The notes beneath the pieces are model-generated. The model made no database searches and was not told the origin of the DNA. It was given only the letters and a program-made list of their open reading frames with translations. A stretch of DNA of 64,000 bases from an uncultured Desulfobacterium sp. (GTDB lineage Bacteria > Desulfobacterota > DSM-4660 > Desulfatiglandales > Desulfatiglandaceae). The stretch spans positions 121,768 to 185,767 of the forward strand of contig LT984857.1 in assembly GCA_900258555.1 (NCBI GenBank), in the 5' to 3' direction. Positions 8,910 to 17,150 of this stretch are shown here, piece by piece (the first letter of the stretch is position 1; each line of letters begins with the position of its first letter). A program made the position numbers and the translations under genes.

Positions 8910-10032
8910 GTCCAACGTGGACCTGGTCAAACAATGGTTAACCCCTGGTACTATTGAAGCCATAATGCAGGGAATGATCTTGACCATGGGAACGAATTCA
9001 AATCCTTATGATGGTGTCCCCAAGGAGTATGTTGAGGCTACAGAAAAAAACAAAGGAAAGGCAGTCATGGATGAGAATCGTGCCGTCTATTATGAGAAGA
9101 TAGGTACACCCTGGCCCGGAGGTATTCCATACCCAGAGCCTAAGAACGGGGATGAAGTGATGGCGATCCTAAAGTATGGTGTGGGGATAATTGATTACGT
9201 AACCGATGGAGTACTGCGTTTTGTTAACCGAGATGGAAAAGTCTATAAAAATGTTGGCATGTCGACAACTCAGGTCTGGGTTAGTAATAGAATATTTCCT
9301 CCTTTAGGAACATATCCTGGTTATGAGGGTCAGATGTTCAGGAGGGTCTCTACATTAACCTTCCCGGTTGAAATCAAAGGACAGGGGCAGTTTGCCATCA
9401 GGTATTACGACGATTCAAAACAATATGATTCCGGCTTTGCTTATTTTCCCGCATACAAAAGGACGTTGCGGATTAGCACCACTACCTGGCAGGATAACAT
9501 CGCCGGAAGCGACCTGACAAACGGGGATTCAGAAGGGTTTAGGGAACCATATGCGGATTGGAAGTTCAAGCTCATCGGTACGGAATATCTCCTAATTCCG
9601 GAACACCGTGCCCCTTTCCCATATATAAGCAACAAGGGAATGGATTGTGATCCGAGGCTCAAATGGGACGTGGGAGTAAGATTTCCCCGGATAGGCTGGG
9701 CAGTGTTCCCCGTGTTTGTCGTGGAGGCAGTGCCGACGGTGAAACATATATATGGGAAAAAGATACTGTATCTTGGTACTCCACCCTATCTTCTTTCCTC
9801 TGGTGCGGCTGAGATCATGGAGTCTTATGATCGCCAAGGGAATCTGTGGAAATATTATGTTAACATCAACGGCCTTTTTGTCGAGAAATGGCATTCAAGT
9901 ATTCCATTTGGCGTTGTTATGACAGACCTTCAGTCACAACATACTACGCAGTTCTTATTTAATTACACGATCAATCAGAATGTAGATCCGGCGAGGTGCT
10001 CATTAAAGGAATTACTGGCGAGAGGAAGGTAG
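8713..10032 (+). CDS. DUF1329-family periplasmic protein, copy B
   Basis: A 439-aa homologue of the protein at 1837-3153. Signal peptide and first 66 residues are identical, then the two diverge (for example LVKQWLTPGTIEAI against LVKQYLSAGVLEAV) while keeping the framework motifs YYDDSKQYDSGFAYFPAYKR, TTWQDNIAGSDLT and PRIGWAV. It ends CSLKELLARGR. The abrupt change from identity to divergence inside one gene indicates a recombination junction. Codon use is GC-richer than in copy A, for example GTCGTGGAGGCAGTG. Same inferred role as copy A: periplasmic partner of the DUF1302 barrel. Confidence 0.82.
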   Translation: MNRQSEIKCSYFLVLLISLLFLLPCANSVTGAEIPTAWDVASRKAELPTIEDLTAGKVKKGDVIDKSNVDLVKQWLTPGTIEAIMQGMILTMGTNSNPYDGVPKEYVEATEKNKGKAVMDENRAVYYEKIGTPWPGGIPYPEPKNGDEVMAILKYGVGIIDYVTDGVLRFVNRDGKVYKNVGMSTTQVWVSNRIFPPLGTYPGYEGQMFRRVSTLTFPVEIKGQGQFAIRYYDDSKQYDSGFAYFPAYKRTLRISTTTWQDNIAGSDLTNGDSEGFREPYADWKFKLIGTEYLLIPEHRAPFPYISNKGMDCDPRLKWDVGVRFPRIGWAVFPVFVVEAVPTVKHIYGKKILYLGTPPYLLSSGAAEIMESYDRQGNLWKYYVNINGLFVEKWHSSIPFGVVMTDLQSQHTTQFLFNYTINQNVDPARCSLKELLARGR

Positions 10033-10117
10033 GCCGTCTGGCCTAATAAAAATTGGTTTCTATTTAGCGAAGTCCTTAACGGGGGATATTCAATTCCCCG
10101 AGGCGGTTAAGGGGGGT

Positions 10118-10150
10118 GGTTAGGGTGGGACCTTGAGTTTCACCCTAACC
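10118..10150 (+). other. Intergenic hairpin before UbiD3
   Basis: A 10-bp perfect inverted repeat, GGTTAGGGTG at 10118-10127 and CACCCTAACC at 10141-10150, lies between the DUF1329 copy B gene and UbiD3. It has no T-run, so it is more likely an mRNA processing or stability hairpin that separates expression levels within the operon than a terminator. Confidence 0.5.
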
Positions 10151-10188
10151 ATGCTGTTGACTGTTGATAATTGTAATTTGAGGTAGAT

Positions 10189-11670
10189 ATGGAATACAAT
10201 GATTTGCGGGATTTTTTGCGCCTTCTTGAAGAAAAAAACGAGCTTATCCGGATACGACAACTGGTTGATTGGGATATAGAGCTAGGAGCCATTTCTCAAG
10301 AGTCTATCAATAGAATTGGTGCTGCTTTTATTTGTGAAAACATCAAAGATTACGGCAATACGTCCTGTAAAAGAGTCGCAATGAATTATTTGGGCAATTG
10401 GCGAAGAATTGCTCTTGCGCTTGGCATGAATCAAGATGCACATCCAAGGGAAATGGTTCATGAATGGCGCAGGAGGCACAAGGAGTTAATCAAGCCTGTG
10501 CTGCTGGAGACCGGCCCGTGCAAGGAAAACGTTGTAAAGGGTAAAGATGTTGACCTTCTACAATTCCCTATTCCAAAGCTTCACGCAAGGGATGGTGGAC
10601 GTTACGCACTTACTTGGCACATTGTGGTAACGCGTGATCCTGAATCCGGATGGATGAATGTGGGCACTTACAGAGGGATGCTTCTTGATAAGCAAAACAT
10701 AGGGATGTTACTTTCCCCATTTCAGAATTGGGGCATTCATGCAGAAAAATACCTCAATCGCAATATGAAGATGCCTGTATCTGTTGCTTTGGGGGTTGAT
10801 CCTATTACTATTATGACATCTGCAACGCCTTATCCAGCAGGAATTTGCGAATATGATGTGATAAGCGCTGTTAGAAAGGAACCTATACAGCTTGTTAAAT
10901 GCGAGACAAATGATCTTTTGGTTCCTGCAAGGGCTGAGATCATTCTGGAGGGAGAAATTAGCCTGGATTCCTCAACATTTCGTATGGAGGGGCCATTCGG
11001 GGAATATCCCGGATATTACTCATCGTTTGATTCAACTCCTAAACCTGTATTCAACGTAAAATGTATTACATTTCGGGATGATCCCATTTTTACAAGCGGA
11101 CTGATTGGTTGTGGGCCCCATTCGAAAGCAGCAGACTGTGATTATATGGGGGCTGTAACTTTAAGCGCCGTTACTTGGGATCAGTTAGAACTTAACAGGG
11201 TGCCCGGTGTGAAAGATGTATGGTTTGATGAAGACATATGGGGGACCAATGTATTTGTAAGTATTAATAAGGCATATTACGGTCATCCCCGACAGGTGGC
11301 CTTTGCTATATGGTCGCCTCCATCCGGTGTTTATGTTGGGAAATATGTTGTAGTTGTTGATTCTGATATAGATATCCATAATCCCAAAAAAATTTGGGCT
11401 GCCATTGCAAATCGAACTAATCCCAGTAAAGATATTGTGGTGATTCCCCACACCGGCGGAGGGCCTCTTGATCCGTCGGTTCATCCTGACATAAAGATGG
11501 TGACCGGAAAAATCGGAAGATGGGATAGAGTTCTGATTGATGCCACCTGGGATGACACGTGGGAAGAGCGCCCTGAATGGGGTGGCATCAATCATCCTCC
11601 TTCTTGTCTGTCAGGAGAGGACGAAGTCCAAATTGTCAGAAAAAAATGGAGGCAATATGGTTTTATATAA
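10189..11670 (+). CDS. UbiD-family protein, paralogue 3, with His-to-Asn change at the metal site
   Basis: A 493-aa UbiD-family protein, start after TTGAGGTAGAT. R162 (NVGTYR), N157, E222 and the Glu pair E268/E273 (MEGPFGEY) are kept. The position that normally holds the metal-binding His is Asn (N180 in SPFQNWG); spacing to R162 (+18) and to E222 (+42) matches Fdc1 exactly, so this is not an alignment slip. The mutation would weaken Mn binding at the prFMN phosphate. The protein may be a structural or regulatory partner of UbiD4, as in multi-subunit carboxylases such as phenylphosphate carboxylase, or may bind the cofactor differently. It is the most divergent of the five, with a distinct Gly/His-rich C-terminus. 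Confidence 0.85.
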   Translation: MEYNDLRDFLRLLEEKNELIRIRQLVDWDIELGAISQESINRIGAAFICENIKDYGNTSCKRVAMNYLGNWRRIALALGMNQDAHPREMVHEWRRRHKELIKPVLLETGPCKENVVKGKDVDLLQFPIPKLHARDGGRYALTWHIVVTRDPESGWMNVGTYRGMLLDKQNIGMLLSPFQNWGIHAEKYLNRNMKMPVSVALGVDPITIMTSATPYPAGICEYDVISAVRKEPIQLVKCETNDLLVPARAEIILEGEISLDSSTFRMEGPFGEYPGYYSSFDSTPKPVFNVKCITFRDDPIFTSGLIGCGPHSKAADCDYMGAVTLSAVTWDQLELNRVPGVKDVWFDEDIWGTNVFVSINKAYYGHPRQVAFAIWSPPSGVYVGKYVVVVDSDIDIHNPKKIWAAIANRTNPSKDIVVIPHTGGGPLDPSVHPDIKMVTGKIGRWDRVLIDATWDDTWEERPEWGGINHPPSCLSGEDEVQIVRKKWRQYGFI

Positions 11671-11741
11671 GGCCTGTTGTAAACATCTACGAATTACAAT
11701 GCATGCTAATTAATTCTTAAGATTGTGAAAGGAGGATAAGT

Positions 11742-13133
11742 ATGCCTTTTAGAGATTTAAGGGAGTTCTTAGAGATTTTAAAGAGAGAAGGCGAACTGTT
11801 AGTTATCGATAAAGAGGTCGACGCTCATCTTGAAATTGGAGCAGTAGGGTATTTGACGAGGATGGGCCCGGCAGTCCTTTTTACGAATGTCAAAGGGTCT
11901 GACAAATCAGTGGCTATAAATATATTAGGAACACGGAAAAGGGTGGGACTGGCACTTGGCGCCACCGCAGATGGGTTAAATGAGGCAATAGCCAAGGGGA
12001 TCAACAACCCGATAAAACCGGTTCTTGTTTCTGATGGCCCCTGCAAGGAGAATATCTTGCAAGGAGATGATGTAGATTTAAATATTTTTCCTATTCCCCA
12101 ATGGAATGATAAAGATGGTGGCAGATTCATCGATTTCGGCAATGTCATTACCAAGGATGCGGAGACAGGGATTCAAAATGCTGGAATGTATCGGATGCAT
12201 GTGACAGGGAAAAATAAAACGGGTGTCTATGTTGCGGACAGACAACATATTGGCAGACATTACAAGAAGGCGAAAGAACTTGGTAAAAAGGAACTTGAGA
12301 TGGCTGTTGCCATAGGTATGGACCCGGCAACTAATCTGGTGGGGCCTCTGCCTGCTGAATATGGGGTTAACGAGTTGGATCTTGCGGGAGGATTGAGGGG
12401 AGAGCCTGTAGAGGTGGTTAAATGTGAAACCGTTGATCTTTTGGTTCCGGCCTCAGCAGAGATCATATTGGAAGGGAAGATTCCTTTGGGTGTCCATAAA
12501 ACAGAGGGGCCTTTTGGGGAATTCACTGGTTATTATTCCGGGACATATGAGCATCCTGTTTTTGAGATTTCTGCTATTACTTACAGAAATGATCCAATAT
12601 TCCAGGGCACCTATTTGGGAAGGCCTCCAACCGAAGGGCATATCGCTGGCGAAATTCCAATGGAAACCCTGACTTATTTGGAGGCTAAAAAAAAGCTCCC
12701 CGAATTGAGGGGAGTGCATATTTTAGAAGGAACGGGATGGATTATCTTTGTTGCCTCCATAAAAAAGGAATACGAGGGCCAGGTGCAGCGGGTCGCAAAT
12801 GTAATCTGGAGCACTCAAGTCGGCGACTATGGAAAAGTGTTAGTCGTTGTTGATGATGATATAAATCCCTATAATGTAAATGACGTGATATGGGCAATTG
12901 CAACACGCTATCAGCCGGAATTTGATACATATATCACACCAAGGGTGGCTGGTTATGGACTTGATCCCTCAGAAATACCAGTTTCCGCGGCACGAGGCAT
13001 TGAAACCGGCGGTACTTCTTGTATGACGTCGAGGGTTGTAATTGATGCCACTGTATCATTTGGGCGAATAATGGGAGAACCTGTTAAAGCCCCAGCAATA
13101 ACGGAGGAAGTAAAAAAGCGGTTGGCACTCTGA
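11742..13133 (+). CDS. UbiD-family prenylated-FMN (de)carboxylase, paralogue 4
   Basis: A 463-aa UbiD-family enzyme beginning MPFRDLREFL after GAAAGGAGGATAAGT. N146, R151 (NAGMYR), H169 (DRQHIG) and the Glu pair in TEGPFGEF are all present, so it looks catalytically complete. It is shorter than its neighbours and ends in a different tail (EEVKKRLAL). It lies 71 bp after UbiD3, which lacks the metal His, so the two may form a catalytic plus accessory pair (inference). UbiD proteins of this subtype resemble the 4-hydroxybenzoate and phenylphosphate carboxylase groups. Confidence 0.87.
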   Translation: MPFRDLREFLEILKREGELLVIDKEVDAHLEIGAVGYLTRMGPAVLFTNVKGSDKSVAINILGTRKRVGLALGATADGLNEAIAKGINNPIKPVLVSDGPCKENILQGDDVDLNIFPIPQWNDKDGGRFIDFGNVITKDAETGIQNAGMYRMHVTGKNKTGVYVADRQHIGRHYKKAKELGKKELEMAVAIGMDPATNLVGPLPAEYGVNELDLAGGLRGEPVEVVKCETVDLLVPASAEIILEGKIPLGVHKTEGPFGEFTGYYSGTYEHPVFEISAITYRNDPIFQGTYLGRPPTEGHIAGEIPMETLTYLEAKKKLPELRGVHILEGTGWIIFVASIKKEYEGQVQRVANVIWSTQVGDYGKVLVVVDDDINPYNVNDVIWAIATRYQPEFDTYITPRVAGYGLDPSEIPVSAARGIETGGTSCMTSRVVIDATVSFGRIMGEPVKAPAITEEVKKRLAL

Positions 13134-13185
13134 GTTGTATCAATTTTTTATAGTAAGGCAATCGGCCAATAATATAAGCAGCAAA

Positions 13186-13386
13186 ATGGACATAGATATT
13201 CTAAATGATCCTGATCTCTACAGGGCTCTCGTGAAAAATAGCCTGTCAGACTTTTTATCGTCAAAGAAACTGCCATCGTCCAATGATAAGGAGAAACCTC
13301 TCCGTATTTGCGTTCATAAGGGTGTAGAGTCAGCTCAGACAACCGGATTTGTAAATTTTTATCTTATTAATAACCCAATACCTTAG
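13186..13386 (+). pseudogene. Unrecognised small ORF, probably a decayed gene piece
   Basis: A 66-codon frame (MDIDILNDPDLYRALV...) ends at TAG 13384-13386. The same frame then continues without interruption for 38 codons to a TGA at 13501 and encodes a hydrophobic tail (ALFIILPMTGGLIFLLKLIE). This looks like a membrane-anchored protein interrupted by one stop codon. The family was not recognised, and no convincing ribosome site is present. Confidence 0.3.
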
Positions 13387-13501
13387 ATAGCATGTAAAGA
13401 TATCAATGCGTCTTGTGAATTTTTTGGAAAGGTTACTTCTGCGCTATTTATCATCCTGCCAATGACAGGTGGGTTGATCTTTCTGCTCAAATTAATTGAA
13501 T

Positions 13502-13609
13502 GATCCCCAGCCAGGTCATATGACTCAATATTGGTATAAACTTAATATGAATCAGGGTCAAAAACCATAGGACATCAGCCTAAAGGAATTGATGACTAAG
13601 GGGAGATAG
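13502..13609 (+). pseudogene. 3' remnant of a third DUF1329 gene
   Basis: Thirty-six codons align with the last 35 residues of the DUF1329 protein at 1837-3153: PGHMTQYWYKLNMNQGQKP, then an in-frame TAG in place of Gly, then DISLKELMTKGR and the TAG stop. The parent reads TGHMTQYWSKMHLNKGLKP, then DISLKELTAKGR. Even the GGGGAGATAGA end is shared. The rest of the gene is missing. It shows that a third DUF1329 gene once stood before UbiD5, so the island grew by module duplication. Confidence 0.85.
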
Positions 13610-13657
13610 ACGATAAAAGCTAACGTTTTTAAAACAGTTCGAAAAAAGGAGTCGGCA

Positions 13658-15079
13658 ATGAGCCATAAAGACCTGCGTGAATTTATCGGTAAACTGGAAG
13701 CTGCAGGGGAGCTGCATCGAATCAAAACTCAAGTAGATTGGGATCTGGAATTAAGCGCGATCATGAGGAAGGTCTTTGAAAAGGATGGCCCTGCATGCCT
13801 TTTTGAAAATGTCAAGGGCAGTGACTTTCCTGTGTTTTCCGGAGGCTTCTACAAGGCCAAGAAGTACGGGATTGCTGTTGGTGCGCCCCCGGATATTCGG
13901 TCCATCCTGAAAAAGATGCTAAGGGCCACTGAAAACCCAATCCCACCTGTGATGGTGTCGAATGGTCCTTGCAAGGAAAACATTGATCTGGGAGACAAAA
14001 TCAATCTGGAAAAATTTCCCGTGCCCAAATGGTTTCATCTTGATGGCGGAAGATACATAGGGACCCTTGGGACCATAATAACAAAAGATCCTGACACAGG
14101 GATCAGGAACATGGGGGTGTATAGGCAGCAGATTGCAGGAAAAAACAGGCTTGGGATGCTTGCGACTCAACAGTGTGGCATCAACCTACAAAAACATCGT
14201 ATCAGAAAAATTCCAATGCCAATAGTTACTGCCATAGGGGTGCCGCCATCTGTGCTTGCTGCTGCAATCGTCAGGGCCCCTTACGGAGAAGATGAACTGG
14301 GCATTGCTGGCGGTATCATGGGCGAGCCCATCCCCCTTGTAAAATGTGAGACTGTAGACCTGGAAGTCCCTGCAAATTCTGAGATTGTAATAGAGGGAGA
14401 AATTCCTCCCGATGCAGATTTGTGGGTAGAGGAGGGACCTTTTGGAGAATTTACCGGCTATTGCAGCTCTGTCCATTCAGAAATAAAACCTGTTGTTAAT
14501 GTCACCGCTGTCACATACAGAAATAATCCAATTTTTCAAGGGTGCTCACCTGGTATTCCGCCTAATGAAGAAACCACGTTTCGAGAAATCGGTTCTACTG
14601 TCGGTGCCTGGCGAAGTATACTTAAGGCGGCCGTTCCTGGTGTCAAAGAGGTCTACGCAACTGAAATGGGATGTGCTGAATTCGTGATCGTAGTCTCAAT
14701 GGATCAGCAGTATTATATGGGAAACGCCCGTGAGGTCATAGAGGGGGTGTTTGCAACTGTAGGCAAGACGACAAAATGGGTAATTGTTGTGGACGATGAC
14801 ATTGACATCTTTGACAGGGGCCAGGTGGAATGGGCGCTTTCTGTCAGGGTGCAACCCCATAGGGATATTATTATTACAGATGACAGACATTCAGGAAATC
14901 CCCTTGACCCATCGATCCATCCCAGTCTGCGGCGACACCCCCTTTTGGCCCGTACGTCACGCATAGGAATTGATGCCACGACCAAAAATAAGGATTTTGA
15001 TTTTCCGCCCCTCGTAAAGTCCACCGAAGAAATGGAAAGGCTTGTTGAAAAAAGGTGGAGAGAATATGGCTTCATTTAG
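13658..15079 (+). CDS. UbiD-family protein, paralogue 5, lacking the metal-site His
   Basis: A 473-aa UbiD-family protein, start MSHKDLREFI after AAAAAAGGAGTCGGCA. N151 and R156 (NMGVYR), E213 and the Glu pair in EEGPFGEF are kept. In the loop where UbiD1, 2 and 4 have QHIG, it reads QQCG (171-174) with a short deletion, so the metal-ligand His is missing. Like UbiD3 it is therefore an atypical member. It stands alone behind a destroyed DUF1329 gene and may have lost its barrel and periplasmic partners. It may still work as a subunit with another paralogue. Confidence 0.85.
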   Translation: MSHKDLREFIGKLEAAGELHRIKTQVDWDLELSAIMRKVFEKDGPACLFENVKGSDFPVFSGGFYKAKKYGIAVGAPPDIRSILKKMLRATENPIPPVMVSNGPCKENIDLGDKINLEKFPVPKWFHLDGGRYIGTLGTIITKDPDTGIRNMGVYRQQIAGKNRLGMLATQQCGINLQKHRIRKIPMPIVTAIGVPPSVLAAAIVRAPYGEDELGIAGGIMGEPIPLVKCETVDLEVPANSEIVIEGEIPPDADLWVEEGPFGEFTGYCSSVHSEIKPVVNVTAVTYRNNPIFQGCSPGIPPNEETTFREIGSTVGAWRSILKAAVPGVKEVYATEMGCAEFVIVVSMDQQYYMGNAREVIEGVFATVGKTTKWVIVVDDDIDIFDRGQVEWALSVRVQPHRDIIITDDRHSGNPLDPSIHPSLRRHPLLARTSRIGIDATTKNKDFDFPPLVKSTEEMERLVEKRWREYGFI

Positions 15080-15157
15080 CCCCTTCTTAACAATATAGGC
15101 ATAGGACTCCTTTCGCGGGAATTTTCTATGATCAGAAAGAGAAAGGAAATTGGTGTC

Positions 15158-15186
15158 TTGGAGCGGGATAGCTAATCCCGCTCCAA
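15158..15186. other. Perfect 12-bp inverted repeat after UbiD5
   Basis: TTGGAGCGGGAT (15158-15169) and ATCCCGCTCCAA (15175-15186) are separated by 5 nt. The hairpin lies 79 bp after the UbiD5 stop and could end or stabilise the UbiD transcript, though no T-run follows. The rest of the 493-bp gap (15080-15572) holds no gene that I can support. Confidence 0.5.
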
Positions 15187-15478
15187 TCCCCTTGCGCATT
15201 AACCTGTAGGCAACCTCTCCTCTTAGCTTCCTATAAGTTCCAATGCCAATTTTTTTTGTGCCTGCCGGATCACATCTGCCGCTGGCAAGCTTGGGTATTC
15301 CCCGTGTTTCCACCAAGGCGGCAGGCATCATCAATGTATTGACTTTATCTCGTAGACTTTGTTTCAATTCTGAAAGGTCTTCCTGGCCTGTAACAACAAC
15401 CACTGAGGCGGAGTCAGCATAAACATATAAAAAAAGATTGTGGGTGCTCAGACAATCTTGAGTAATTAGTGTGTTAGG

Positions 15479-15580
15479 ATGTATAAAAAGTACAGAGCCA
15501 TTGAGGAAGTCGCACGCAGGGCCAATCTGGATAGACGGACAGTTAGAAAGTATATAAATTTTGGTAAGGTCCATGGATAA
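15479..15580 (+). pseudogene. Short helix-turn-helix frame, likely C-terminal remnant of a sigma-54 regulator
   Basis: Thirty-three codons read MYKKYRAIEEVARRANLDRR and then TVRKYINFGKVHG. The AIEEVARRANLDRRTVRKYI part has the form of a Fis-type recognition helix pair at the end of NtrC-class activators. Upstream in the same frame are TILSN, a TAG and CVR, as if a longer protein were interrupted by a stop. It overlaps the nitrilase start by 8 nt. A free 33-aa peptide is possible but less likely. Confidence 0.4.
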
Positions 15581-16409
15581 TCTAAAAATCGCAGCCGTAT
15601 GCATGAACTCCAGGCCTCGAAGGGTTAAGGAAAACCTTGAGCGGATCAGGTCCTTTGTGCTTGAGGCCTCCAGCAATAATGCGGACATTGTCTGTTTTCC
15701 AGAGCTGAGTGTTACCGGCTACACTTTAATAACCCCCCGAGATATTTACAACAATGGCCCGAATCAGACACATGCAATAGAGCGGCTGGTCTACATGGCC
15801 AAAGAAGCGAACTTGATCATCCTTGCAGGCCTCACTGAGGATTCCGGAAATTCAGATCCATTCATCTCCCATATTGTTGCAGGGCCTGAGGGTATAATGG
15901 GCATTTATCGCAAGACACATCTTTCACCCCACGAAAGAAACATCTATCGGGCAGGGGAAAAGATTGAGATCTATCATTATAATAAGACCTTATTTGGAGT
16001 CCAGTTGTGTTACGAGGCCCATTTTCCAGAGATCAGCACTGTAATGGCCATCATGGGTGCGGATATCATCTTTTTGCCCCATGCCTCTCCCAGGGGAGAT
16101 TCAAATGGAAAACTAAACAGCTGGCTAAGGCATCTGAGCGCCAGGGCCTTTGACAATGGCGTTTTTGTGGTAGCCTGCAACCAGGTGGGAGAGACTGAAG
16201 AGGGCTTTTCCTTTCCAGGGGTAGCGGTTGTTCTAAGTCCTAATGGCCAGGTTTTGGCAAAACAGACAGGGGACAGAGAAGCGATCCTCTACTGTTCACT
16301 TGAGGCAGAAATGATCGAGGGCACAAGGAACCACAGGATGAAATACTTTATTCCCCAGAGGAGGCCCGAGTTGTACAGAAAAATAATACAACAGGGAACG
16401 AATGAATAG
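15573..16409 (+). CDS. Carbon-nitrogen hydrolase (nitrilase superfamily)
   Basis: A 278-aa protein with the nitrilase catalytic set: E44 in FPELSVTGY, K114 in IYRKTHL and C146 in GVQLCYEAHFPE. These enzymes hydrolyse amides or nitriles through a Cys thioester. Length fits the omega-amidase or N-carbamoyl-amidase branches rather than true nitrilases (about 330 aa). The start MDNLKIAAV is preferred to the upstream TTG at 15561 since GGTAAGG lies just before it. It is the last + strand gene of the island and converges on dsrC across a shared terminator. The substrate is unknown; a link to the UbiD genes is only positional. Confidence 0.85.
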   Translation: MDNLKIAAVCMNSRPRRVKENLERIRSFVLEASSNNADIVCFPELSVTGYTLITPRDIYNNGPNQTHAIERLVYMAKEANLIILAGLTEDSGNSDPFISHIVAGPEGIMGIYRKTHLSPHERNIYRAGEKIEIYHYNKTLFGVQLCYEAHFPEISTVMAIMGADIIFLPHASPRGDSNGKLNSWLRHLSARAFDNGVFVVACNQVGETEEGFSFPGVAVVLSPNGQVLAKQTGDREAILYCSLEAEMIEGTRNHRMKYFIPQRRPELYRKIIQQGTNE

Positions 16410-16410
16410 A

Positions 16411-16448
16411 AAAGGCACAAAGGCCCTTCTTCTGGCCCTTGTGCCCTA
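16411..16448. terminator. Bidirectional terminator between nitrilase gene and dsrC
   Basis: GGCACAAAGGCC (from 16414) pairs with GGCCCTTGTGCC (ending 16445) around a short loop, with an A-rich left flank and a CTATT right flank. It sits between two convergent genes and can serve both. Confidence 0.7.
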
Positions 16449-16470
16449 TTAATACCTGCCTGGCGCTGGA

Positions 16471-16788
16471 TCAGACGCAACCAGTGGGTTTCGGAAGCCC
16501 TGCCATCTTACAGGCGCCCTTACCCGGTCCTGATGGAAACAATTCATAGATGTATTTCAGCTTGAATTTTGTGACCTTGGAAAGGATACGGACCATTGGG
16601 GCGATCCCGTTCTTTCTGTAATAGTCCTGAAGAACATTGATGACCTCTTTGTGCTCTGCGGTCAACTCCTCAATTCCTTCCTGTGTCTTTACATACCTCA
16701 TCCAGCCTTCATCCCAGTTTTTGAAGTCATCTATGAAGCCGTCTTCATCTAGGTTGTAGGTTTTTCCCTCAAATTCTATTGATGCCAT
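16471..16788 (-). CDS. dsrC: DsrC, sulfur-carrier protein of dissimilatory sulfite reduction
   Basis: A 105-aa DsrC/TusE-family protein. Cys93 and Cys104 (GACKMAGLPKPTGCV) match the two cysteines of the flexible C-terminal arm that carry the trisulfide produced by DsrAB and later reduced by DsrMKJOP. The N-terminus (MASIEFEGKTYNLDEDGFI) and the DYYRKNGIAPMVR core are typical. GGGAGG lies ahead of the ATG. It is in the cytoplasm. dsrC is often distant from dsrAB in sulfate reducers, but here it is only about 2 kb away. A sigma-70-like promoter is seen 240 bp upstream. Confidence 0.97.
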   Translation of the reverse strand: MASIEFEGKTYNLDEDGFIDDFKNWDEGWMRYVKTQEGIEELTAEHKEVINVLQDYYRKNGIAPMVRILSKVTKFKLKYIYELFPSGPGKGACKMAGLPKPTGCV

Positions 16789-17028
16789 ATTACAAACCTC
16801 CCTTATGTTAGTCTTCTAAGGCAGTTACAAAACGCCCCCTTTTGCCCAATATCATCCTCAGGCCTGACCCCGCCCCAGGGGCCGATATGGCCTTTGTTGT
16901 CTGTTGGAAAGAATTGAACGTTTTGAAACTGCCCCCTTTCCTTTATGGTTAGATATTCATAACATCCGCATATCCCTACACATTAATGGGCCAAACATGC
17001 ATGTGGGACACACTAATTCAAGCGAGCG

Positions 17029-17057
17029 ATCTTAATTAAATATTTTTGCCTTGTCAA
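17029..17057 (-). promoter_or_regulatory. Candidate sigma-70 promoter for dsrC
   Basis: On the minus strand TTGACA (17057-17052) is followed after 17 bp by TAAGAT (17034-17029). Transcription from here would give dsrC a leader of about 230 nt. The remaining part of this 362-bp gap shows no gene. Confidence 0.5.
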
Positions 17058-17150
17058 TTACTGTTTTTAGGTTTCCCTCAAAAAATATCTAACCTGTTTA
17101 GGAACCAAGAGCCAGGAACCAGAATTGGAATGGCATATGGCTTTCACAGA

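Noticed and set aside
14957-15688. 243-codon minus-strand frame covering the UbiD5 to nitrilase gap
   Set aside because: It runs antisense through the ends of both genes. The middle part (MMPAALVETRGIPKLASGR) faintly resembles an AMP-binding ligase C-terminus, but there is no ribosome site or domain beyond that and the supposed Lys is Arg. Not strong enough to call.
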